Below, piece after piece: positions 36,052 to 42,655 of a stretch of 64,000 bases of DNA (position 1 is its first letter; each line of letters begins with the position of its first letter). Position numbers and translations under genes: made by a program. The notes under the pieces were generated by a model. The model made no database searches. It saw nothing but the letters and a program-made list of their open reading frames with translations, and had not been told where the DNA came from. The stretch covers positions 190,549 through 254,548 of the forward strand of contig BPHE01000003.1 of NCBI GenBank assembly GCA_026003395.1, read 5' to 3'. This stretch comes from Vicingaceae bacterium. Its GTDB lineage: Bacteria > Bacteroidota > Bacteroidia > Flavobacteriales_E > Vicingaceae.

Positions 36052-36945
36052 TCTGCCACTTTAAAAATGAAATCATTAAAATATTTAATAACCTCATTAG
36101 CAATGTTGTCATTCATAGCGAGTAACGCTCAAATTAAAAACGCTAAAACCGAAACCGTAAAAATTTACGGAAACTGCGGTATGTGTGAAACCACCATAGA
36201 AAATGCAGGAAATGTAAAGAAAGTAGCCCAAGTAGATTGGAACAAGGACACTAAAACGGCTGTCCTAACTTATGACAGTACAAAAACAAATCAGGATGAA
36301 ATCCTGAAACGCATTGCGTTGGCTGGTTATGACAGTGAGAAGTTCCGTGCGCCGGACGACGTATATGCTAAACTGGCTGGTTGCTGCCAGTACGATAGAC
36401 CTATAAAGACGGCTACCAAAAACAAAGAAGCAGAAATGAACATGAGTGCCGGGCATGGCAATCACAACCATAGCGAAATGACAACATCCGCTAACAAAGA
36501 AGCAAGCCCAGACCAATCACAGTTAAAAGCTGTATTTGCCAACTACTTTTCAGTGAAAGATGCTTTGATAAAAACCGATGCGGCGACCGCATCTGCCAAA
36601 GCCGCTGAATTGGCTGCATCCCTTAAAGCAGTCGATATGAATAAGCTATCGGCAGAGGAACATACGGCTTGGATGAAAGTAATGAAAGACCTTGCCTTTG
36701 ATGCAGAACACATTGCTGAAACCAAAGATGTAGCACATCAGCGAGACCATTTTATGAGCTTATCAAAAAATATGTACGAACTGATAAAAGTATCAAAACA
36801 GGAAACACCTGTTTATTATCAGCATTGCCCAATGGCAAACAAAGGCAAGCGAGCAAATTGGTTGAGCAAAGAAAATGCTATTAAAAACCCTTATTACGGT
36901 TCGCAAATGCTTACTTGCGGTAGTACAGTTGAAACTATAAAATAA
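34969..36945 (+). CDS. IS30 transposase reading in frame into HMA/DUF3347 protein
   Basis: One open frame of 658 codons. Residues 1 to about 355 are an IS30-family transposase: N-terminal helix-turn-helix (SQIAREMNISRQSIYNELKRN), catalytic GDWEIDTM, ITVDNGKEFAYH, and a third acidic site in GTIEAIHSQYRRFIPK. There is no stop before the right inverted end, whose sequence encodes KLSNFQVESATLK, and the frame then enters the complete metal-binding protein at Met367. A fused product would carry an internal signal peptide and is unlikely to be useful; the downstream protein probably also starts independently at 36067 (listed separately). Loss of the natural transposase stop or an unusually placed insertion would explain the fusion. 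Confidence 0.8.
   Translation: MSRKYKQISFEQRVVLQTLLSQIKRPSGQPNISQIAREMNISRQSIYNELKRNSSPIYKKYTATEAQKRRNERRKNSNKPYLIENHPKLQEYIHKRLKQDGWSVEGIVKRTNKWEKETKEQIGKIPCIETIYRYIYRQVKDGGEDLRVYLRFSHQRRQKRKQKKDRRGIIKGRKFIEERDKIVEWRNRIGDWEIDTMEMKGHKGYILTMVERCSRYTQARILSSKNAQLCTESIIEMLRPFAESGWVKSITVDNGKEFAYHQKISDVLKAPVYFCRPYSAWQKGTIEAIHSQYRRFIPKKMSIEMISQKYLDMCVRYLNHRPRKVLDWKSANEILYLHLQSKLRELKYTFQQTKLSNFQVESATLKMKSLKYLITSLAMLSFIASNAQIKNAKTETVKIYGNCGMCETTIENAGNVKKVAQVDWNKDTKTAVLTYDSTKTNQDEILKRIALAGYDSEKFRAPDDVYAKLAGCCQYDRPIKTATKNKEAEMNMSAGHGNHNHSEMTTSANKEASPDQSQLKAVFANYFSVKDALIKTDAATASAKAAELAASLKAVDMNKLSAEEHTAWMKVMKDLAFDAEHIAETKDVAHQRDHFMSLSKNMYELIKVSKQETPVYYQHCPMANKGKRANWLSKENAIKNPYYGSQMLTCGSTVETIK
36067..36945 (+). 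CDS. Secreted HMA-domain protein with DUF3347
   Basis: A 292-residue protein read from the ATG at 36067. A signal peptide is visible (MKSLKYLITSLAMLSFIASNAQ), then an HMA copper/mercury-type domain with the metal site GNCGMCETT (Cys37, Cys40), a second Cys pair in LAGCCQYD, a His/Met linker (MNMSAGHGNHNHSEM), and a C-terminal DUF3347 domain (VFANYFSVKDALIKTDAATAS ... VYYQHCPMANKGKRANWLSKENAIKNPYYGSQMLTCG). It is likely a periplasmic metal (copper or silver) carrier or scavenger feeding the efflux system. It is the first gene of the metal operon. The upstream region is replaced by IS30. Confidence 0.88.
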   Translation: MKSLKYLITSLAMLSFIASNAQIKNAKTETVKIYGNCGMCETTIENAGNVKKVAQVDWNKDTKTAVLTYDSTKTNQDEILKRIALAGYDSEKFRAPDDVYAKLAGCCQYDRPIKTATKNKEAEMNMSAGHGNHNHSEMTTSANKEASPDQSQLKAVFANYFSVKDALIKTDAATASAKAAELAASLKAVDMNKLSAEEHTAWMKVMKDLAFDAEHIAETKDVAHQRDHFMSLSKNMYELIKVSKQETPVYYQHCPMANKGKRANWLSKENAIKNPYYGSQMLTCGSTVETIK

Positions 36946-37003
36946 CCAACAAAGCAATGAAGTGGTAAAATCCATCTTCATTGCTTTTCAGAACAAAAAG
37001 AAT

Positions 37004-39157
37004 ATGAAAAAATATACTTGTCCGATGCACTTACAAGTGATAAAGGACGAACCGGGAAAATGTCCGCTTTGCGGAATGGATTTAGTTCCTATGGGTGGCA
37101 GTAAAAAAGAAACACACAGCCATCACGGACACCACCAACATCACGACCATAAAGAACATTCACATCATAGTGAAAACCACAGTCATCATTCCGATAGTGG
37201 TTACGACAAACATGAAGGGCATCATACCCACGATTTCCTTAAACGTTTTTGGGTGAGTTTAATCATTACCGTTCCCATTTTGCTCTTATCGGAAATGATA
37301 CAGCATTGGTTCGGTTTTACTATCGCTTTTCCGGGAGATAAATATGTACTGCTGACATTGGGAACAATTATTTACATCTATGGCGGAATGCCTTTCCTGA
37401 AAGGTATGATAGGCGAAATCAAAGCCAAAGCCATCGGAATGATGACCTTGGTAGCCATCGCTATTACGGTCGCTTATGTATATTCTGTAGCCGTGGCACT
37501 GGGATTGAAAGGTATGGATTTCTTTTGGGAATTGGCAACCCTTATCGTGATTATGCTTTTGGGACATTGGCTGGAAATGCGTTCTACTATGGCAGCTTCA
37601 AAAGCATTGCAGTCATTGGTGGCACTTTTACCAAACGATGTTACGGTGGAGCGAAATGGTGAAGCCATAAAAATAAAACTCGAAGACCTAAAAAATGGCG
37701 AAACCATTATCATCAAACCCGGTGAAAAAATTCCTGCCGATGGAACAATTGTCGATGGAGTTTCTTATGTAAACGAAAGTATGCTCACAGGCGAAAGTGT
37801 TCCGGTGAAGAAGGAAAAAGACGGAAAAGTAATTGCAGGTTCTATCAATGGCGAAGGTGCGTTAAGAGTTACAGCAACAGGTGTGGGTAAAGACAGTTAC
37901 CTCAATAAGGTTATCAATTTAGTTCAGGATGCACAGGCAGCAAAATCCAATACGCAAAACCTTGCCGATAAAGTAGCTAAATGGCTTACTTATATTGCCA
38001 TTGCAGTAGGCGTAATCACTTTTATTTATTGGTTTGGCAGTAGCGGAGATATTGCTTTTGCATTGGAAAGAATGGTTACGGTAATGGTTACGGCTTGTCC
38101 ACACGCTTTGGGTGTGGCTATTCCGTTGGTGGTTGCCATTTCTACAACGCTTTCGGCAACCAATGGCTTGCTCATCCGCAATCGTACCGCATTTGAGGCA
38201 ACACGAAAATTATCTACCATTATTTTCGATAAAACCGGAACATTAACCAAAGGTTCTCATGCTGTTGAAAAGGTTATTCCATTAACCGATAAATATACTG
38301 CCGATGAAATAGTACAGTATGCAGCAGCCGTTCAGCAATATTCCGAACACCACATTGCAAAAGGTATTTTGAAAACGCTGAAAGAAAGAAACCTTGAACT
38401 ATGGAAGTCGGAGAATTTCAGTTATATGGCAGGTATAGGTGTAAAAGCAGTCGTAAACGGAAAGGAAATAGTAGCAGCAGGACCTAATTATTTCAAGCAG
38501 AACAATCTTACAGAGCCTGAAACGCCAAAAGAAATCAATCAAAATATTGAAACGGTCAATTATGTTTTTATTGATAATGAAGTTATAGGTATTATCACGT
38601 TGGCAGACAGCATCCGTGAGGGTGCGCAAGAAGCCATTGATGAGTTAAGAAAAATGAACATCAAATCCATTCTGCTTACAGGCGACAATGAAAAAATTGC
38701 GGCAGCCGTATCAAAGCAGTTGGGAATGGACGGTTATATCGCCAATGTATTGCCTCACGAAAAGCAGGAAAAAGTAAAGGAATATCAAGCCAAAGGTGAA
38801 GTGGTTGCGATGGTTGGAGATGGCGTGAATGATGCACCTGCATTGGCACAGGCAGATGTAGGTATTGCAGTAGGTTCAGGTACGGATGTAGCAGCCGAAA
38901 CAGCGGATATCATATTGGTAGACAGCGACCCGAGGGATGTGGTCAAACTGATTTTATTTGGTAAAGCTACCTACAACAAAATGATACAAAACTTATGGTG
39001 GGCTGCGGGCTATAACATTATTGCAATCCCATTGGCAGCAGGTGTATTATATAAATGGGGCATAATGCTAAGTCCGGCTATTGGTGCAGTGCTGATGAGT
39101 TTAAGCACAATTGTGGTGGCGATAAATGCACAACTTTTAAAAAGAAAAATTTCATAA
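37004..39157 (+). CDS. copB: Heavy-metal P-type ATPase, CPH (P1B-3, CopB-like)
   Basis: A 717-residue metal-exporting ATPase. The N-terminus has a Cys-rich heavy-metal-binding motif (YTCPMHLQV...KCPLCGMDLVP) and a long His-rich stretch (residues about 38-82). The actuator has MLTGES near 261-266. The metal-site helix reads TACPHALGVAIP (Cys365-Pro-His), the CPH form of the P1B-3 group that moves Cu2+ or Cu+/Ag+. The phosphorylation site is DKTGTLTKG (Asp409) and the hinge GDGVNDAPALAQADVG. I start at the ATG at 37004, not at the in-frame 36962. It acts in the inner membrane to push metal to the periplasm for the RND system. Confidence 0.93.
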   Translation: MKKYTCPMHLQVIKDEPGKCPLCGMDLVPMGGSKKETHSHHGHHQHHDHKEHSHHSENHSHHSDSGYDKHEGHHTHDFLKRFWVSLIITVPILLLSEMIQHWFGFTIAFPGDKYVLLTLGTIIYIYGGMPFLKGMIGEIKAKAIGMMTLVAIAITVAYVYSVAVALGLKGMDFFWELATLIVIMLLGHWLEMRSTMAASKALQSLVALLPNDVTVERNGEAIKIKLEDLKNGETIIIKPGEKIPADGTIVDGVSYVNESMLTGESVPVKKEKDGKVIAGSINGEGALRVTATGVGKDSYLNKVINLVQDAQAAKSNTQNLADKVAKWLTYIAIAVGVITFIYWFGSSGDIAFALERMVTVMVTACPHALGVAIPLVVAISTTLSATNGLLIRNRTAFEATRKLSTIIFDKTGTLTKGSHAVEKVIPLTDKYTADEIVQYAAAVQQYSEHHIAKGILKTLKERNLELWKSENFSYMAGIGVKAVVNGKEIVAAGPNYFKQNNLTEPETPKEINQNIETVNYVFIDNEVIGIITLADSIREGAQEAIDELRKMNIKSILLTGDNEKIAAAVSKQLGMDGYIANVLPHEKQEKVKEYQAKGEVVAMVGDGVNDAPALAQADVGIAVGSGTDVAAETADIILVDSDPRDVVKLILFGKATYNKMIQNLWWAAGYNIIAIPLAAGVLYKWGIMLSPAIGAVLMSLSTIVVAINAQLLKRKIS

Positions 39158-39174
39158 ACTAAAAACAATTTATC

Positions 39175-39438
39175 ATGAAAAAACAAATCATTACAGCAGC
39201 ATTACTATTTACAGCAACAATGTTTATCACTTCTTGCGGAAGCAATAATTCTGAAACCAAAACAGAAAAATCGGCTACGGAGGAAAGCGCAACTACCCAA
39301 TACCAATGTCCTATGAAATGTGAGGGAGAAAAAATGTATGACAAACCCGGCTCTTGCCCCGTGTGCAACATGGATTTGGAAAAAGTGGAAGCAAACCATG
39401 AACACCACGAACACGATAGCACACACACAAATCACTAA
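39175..39438 (+). CDS. Small heavy-metal-binding lipoprotein
   Basis: An 87-residue predicted lipoprotein: signal sequence MKKQIITAALLFTATMF followed by lipobox ITSC (Cys21). The body has one heavy-metal-binding motif YQCPMKCEGEKMYDKPGSCPVCNMDL and ends in a His-rich tail (NHEHHEHDSTHTNH). It probably binds copper or silver at the periplasmic face of a membrane. It sits between the ATPase and the RND pump, 17 and 23 bases from each. Confidence 0.88.
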   Translation: MKKQIITAALLFTATMFITSCGSNNSETKTEKSATEESATTQYQCPMKCEGEKMYDKPGSCPVCNMDLEKVEANHEHHEHDSTHTNH

Positions 39439-39461
39439 AGCAGTTTAAACACCGCAAACCA

Positions 39462-40736
39462 ATGATTGAAAAAATAATTTCTTGGTCAACACACAACCGC
39501 TTCTTTGTATGGATTGGTATTTTACTAATCGTAGTTGGTGGTGTGTATTCGGTGATGACCACGCCCGTTGATGCCATTCCCGACCTTTCCGAAAATCAGG
39601 TAATCGTTTACACCGAATGGATGGGACGTAACCCCCAAATCATAGAAGACCAGATTACCTACCCTTTGGTTTCCAACTTGCAGGGTATTCCCAACGTTAA
39701 GGCCATTCGTGCAGCGTCTATGTTCGGCATGAGTTTCATTTTTGTCATTTTTAATGATGATGCTGAAATTTATTGGGCAAGAACCCGTGTGTTGGAGCGA
39801 TTGAACTTCGCGCAAAAAGCATTGCCGCAAGGCGTAACCCCAACACTTGGTCCCGATGGAACAGGTGTAGGTCATGTGTTTTGGTATACACTTCAGGGCG
39901 ATGGCTACGATTTGGGAGAACTCCGTGCAGTGCAGGACTGGTATGTAAAATTCGCTTTGCAGAATGTGGAAGGCGTGAGTGAAGTCGCCTCTTTCGGTGG
40001 CTTTCAAAAACAATATCAGGTCAGCATCAATCCGCACAAGTTGGTTTATTACGGCATATCTGCAATGGATGTAGCAAACGCATTGAAAGCAAACAACCGC
40101 GATGTGGGCGGCAGCATTTACGAAATGAACCGCATGGGTTATATGATTAGAGGTTTGGGCTACATTAAGGATATTAAAGACATAGAAGAAATTTCAGTTG
40201 GCGCATACAAATCTATTCCCATCAAACTGAAAGATGTGGCCGATGTGCAAATGAGCAGCGATATCCGTTTAGGAATTGTGGATGAGAACGGAGAAGGCGA
40301 AGTAGTAGGTGGTGTAGTGGTTGCCCGTTATGGTGAAAATGCAAAAGAAGTAATTGACCGAGTGAAAGAAAGATTGGGTGATGTAGAAAAAGGTTTGCCA
40401 CCCGGAGTGAAGATTAAAATTGCTTACGACCGCAGCAATTTAATTGAAGCTGCTATTGCTACTTTAAAAGAAGCATTGATTGAAGAAATTATTGTAGTAG
40501 CACTTGTTGTGTTGCTATTTCTATTTCATGTGCGTAGCGCAGTAGTTGCCATTGTTACCATTCCTTTATCGGTGCTGATTGGCTTTATGTTGGTGAAATT
40601 ATTTGGCATTTCACTCAACATTATGTCATTGGGTGGTATTGCGCTTGCAATTGGCGATTTGGTAGATGCAGGAATTGTAATGACTGAAAATGCCTACAAA
40701 GGCTTGGTAAAGGCAGTTTTAAAAACAGACGAATAA
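39462..40736 (+). CDS. cusA: CusA/CzcA-family RND metal pump, part 1 of 3
   Basis: N-terminal 424 residues of a heavy-metal RND exporter, which uses proton flow to expel metal from the periplasm through a TolC-type channel. It has TM1 (NRFFVWIGILLIVVGGVYSV), the first porter domain (TPVDAIPDLSENQVIVYTEWMGRNPQ), and TM2-TM4 ending in the proton-relay motif AIGDLVDAGIVMTENAY. It stops with TAA at 40736 where full-length relatives continue; the next part starts in another frame with TAATG overlap. Normal family proteins are a single chain of over 1000 residues. Confidence 0.88.
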   Translation: MIEKIISWSTHNRFFVWIGILLIVVGGVYSVMTTPVDAIPDLSENQVIVYTEWMGRNPQIIEDQITYPLVSNLQGIPNVKAIRAASMFGMSFIFVIFNDDAEIYWARTRVLERLNFAQKALPQGVTPTLGPDGTGVGHVFWYTLQGDGYDLGELRAVQDWYVKFALQNVEGVSEVASFGGFQKQYQVSINPHKLVYYGISAMDVANALKANNRDVGGSIYEMNRMGYMIRGLGYIKDIKDIEEISVGAYKSIPIKLKDVADVQMSSDIRLGIVDENGEGEVVGGVVVARYGENAKEVIDRVKERLGDVEKGLPPGVKIKIAYDRSNLIEAAIATLKEALIEEIIVVALVVLLFLFHVRSAVVAIVTIPLSVLIGFMLVKLFGISLNIMSLGGIALAIGDLVDAGIVMTENAYKGLVKAVLKTDE

Positions 40737-41398
40737 TGGAAAAGCAAAGAATAGGAAATACAAAAGAACTCAGCGAGGAAGAGCGTATCAAAATTATTGA
40801 ACGCTCATCACGCACCGTTGGAAGGGCTGTTTTCTTTTCCATATTGGTAACGCTCATTTCATTCTCTCCCATATTGTTTCTCGAAGGGCAGGAAAAGAAA
40901 ATGTTTTCGCCTTTGGTATGGACAAAAACCTTTACTATGATTGGCTCCGCCATTATATCATTATTTGTTGTCCCAATGCTGTTGCGTTCTTTAATGAAAG
41001 GCAAGCTCATTCCTGAAAGCAGAAACCCCGTTGCAAATTTCTTTATAAAAATATACAGCCCTGTTTTGCGCCTTTGCCAGCATTGGAAAAAAACGGTAAT
41101 TGCTATTGCTGCTTTAATCGTGGTGGGTAGCATTCCTTTTGTAGTGCGTTTGGGTTCGGAATTTATGCCACCGTTAGACGAAGGTTCTCTTTTGTTTATG
41201 CCCGTTACACTTCCTGATGTTTCCAACAACGAAGCCAAACGTATTTTGCAGGTGCAGGACAAACTCATCATGTCTGTTCCCGAAGTGGAAAACGTATTGG
41301 GAAAAGCAGGAAGAGCTTATACCGCTACCGACAATGCACCCATGAGTATGATTGAAAGTATTATTTTACTAAAACCAAAATCGGAATGGCGCAAATGA
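40736..41398 (+). CDS. cusA: CusA/CzcA-family RND metal pump, part 2 of 3
   Basis: The middle 220 residues of the same pump, in a different frame from part 1. It begins before ELSEEERIKIIERSSRTVG and includes TM5-TM6 (VFFSILVTLISFSPILFL, GSAIISLFVVPMLL), TM7 and the start of the second porter domain (GSEFMPPLDEGSLLFMPVTLPD, LGKAGRAYTATDNAPMSMIES). It ends KPKSEWRK at TGA (41396-41398). Part 3 follows at once in the same frame, so this break is a single nonsense codon, expected GGA (Gly) in relatives. The ATG at 40736 could allow re-initiation from the preceding stop. Confidence 0.85.
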   Translation: MEKQRIGNTKELSEEERIKIIERSSRTVGRAVFFSILVTLISFSPILFLEGQEKKMFSPLVWTKTFTMIGSAIISLFVVPMLLRSLMKGKLIPESRNPVANFFIKIYSPVLRLCQHWKKTVIAIAALIVVGSIPFVVRLGSEFMPPLDEGSLLFMPVTLPDVSNNEAKRILQVQDKLIMSVPEVENVLGKAGRAYTATDNAPMSMIESIILLKPKSEWRK

Positions 41399-42655
41399 AT
41401 GACTACCGAAAAACTCATCACAGAGTTAAACGATAAGGTGCAGATACCGGGTGTTACCAGCGGTTGGACACAACCTATTATCAACCGAATCAACATGCTT
41501 TCTACCGGAGTGAGAACAGACATCGGAATAAAAATATATGGACAAGAATTAGATACTATTTACAACATTGCAAGGCAAATTGAAAAATCATTACAGGGCA
41601 TCGAAGGTCTTACCGATTTATATGTAGAGCAACTCACAGGAGGCAAATACCTTGATGTAAAAATTAAGAGGGAGGAAATTGCCCGCTACAATCTTTCTAT
41701 TGAAGAAGTAAATATGATTATTGAAATGGCATTGGGTGGAATGCCGCTGACGCAAACCGTTGAAGGGCGTCAGCGTTTCAGTGTTTCTATGCGTTTGGCA
41801 CAGGATTTCAGAAGTGATATTTCAGAAATAAAACGTATACCTATTCAAACCGCTAACTATGGCGTTGTTCCACTTTCGGCAGTCGCAGATATTGAAATTT
41901 CTGAGGGGCCGCCCATGATAAATTCTGAAAATGCGATGTTGAGAGGAACGGTTCTGTTCAATGTGCGCGGCAGAGATATGGGCAGTGTGGTAAACGATGC
42001 CAAAAAACGAATTGATGCCGCCTTTGAAAAACTTCCCAACGGTTATTTCATAGAATGGAGTGGACAATATGAAAATAAAGTCCGTGCAGAAAAACGATTA
42101 AAAATTATCATTCCTATCACCCTTCTCATTATCGCTTTTGTGTTGTATTTCACTTTTCATTCTGTCAAGGAAATGCTCATTGTGCTTTCCAGTATTCCCA
42201 TTGCTTTAATCGGTGGTGTGTATTCCATGTATTTTTTTGAAGTGAATTTTTCCGTTGCTGTTGCCGTAGGTTTCATTGCCTTGTTTGGAATAGCAGTAGA
42301 AACAGGTGTACTGATGCTCGTTTACATGAATGAAGCCATACACGATGCAGTGGATAAAAAGGGAAGCGCAGAACTTTCACACGAAGAAGTTCAGACAGCC
42401 GTTTTTTCAGGCGCAGTAATGCGTGTCCGACCCAAACTAATGACCGTAATGGCTGACATGATTGGACTGATGCCTATTCTGTTGGCAACAGGCGTGGGAA
42501 GCGATGTAATGAAACCCATCACCATTCCTTTTGTATTCGGGTTGATTACCTCTACACTTTTCGTGTTAATCGTATTACCTGTGGTTTATCAGTTGGTGAA
42601 AGAATATGAATTGAAAAAACGAGGCAAAGTAGAATACCTTGAAATAAAAGATTAA
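41399..42655 (+). CDS. cusA: CusA/CzcA-family RND metal pump, part 3 of 3
   Basis: C-terminal 418 residues of the pump, in frame with part 2 after the TGA. It starts MTTEKLITELNDKVQIPGVTSGWTQPIINR, the conserved continuation of the second porter domain (STGVRTDIGIKIYGQ), and ends with TM8-TM12 (IIPITLLIIAFVLYFTF, SIPIALIGGVYSMYFF, GFIALFGIAVETGVLMLVYM, GADMIGLMPILLATG-like MADMIGLMPILLATGVG). The three parts total about 1062 residues, the length of one complete pump, so nothing large is missing. Whether the pump works as three peptides or is dead cannot be told from sequence. Confidence 0.87.
   Translation: MTTEKLITELNDKVQIPGVTSGWTQPIINRINMLSTGVRTDIGIKIYGQELDTIYNIARQIEKSLQGIEGLTDLYVEQLTGGKYLDVKIKREEIARYNLSIEEVNMIIEMALGGMPLTQTVEGRQRFSVSMRLAQDFRSDISEIKRIPIQTANYGVVPLSAVADIEISEGPPMINSENAMLRGTVLFNVRGRDMGSVVNDAKKRIDAAFEKLPNGYFIEWSGQYENKVRAEKRLKIIIPITLLIIAFVLYFTFHSVKEMLIVLSSIPIALIGGVYSMYFFEVNFSVAVAVGFIALFGIAVETGVLMLVYMNEAIHDAVDKKGSAELSHEEVQTAVFSGAVMRVRPKLMTVMADMIGLMPILLATGVGSDVMKPITIPFVFGLITSTLFVLIVLPVVYQLVKEYELKKRGKVEYLEIKD

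Noticed and set aside
39525..40037. 170-codon minus-strand ORF across the RND pump
   Set aside because: Antisense of CusA-like coding sequence; codon pattern belongs to the plus strand.
41396..41398. TGA as a sense codon (genetic code change or selenocysteine) in the RND pump
   Set aside because: uvrA, the AddB-like gene, rpsK-neighbour genes and others end in TGA; expected residue is Gly and no recoding structure is seen.
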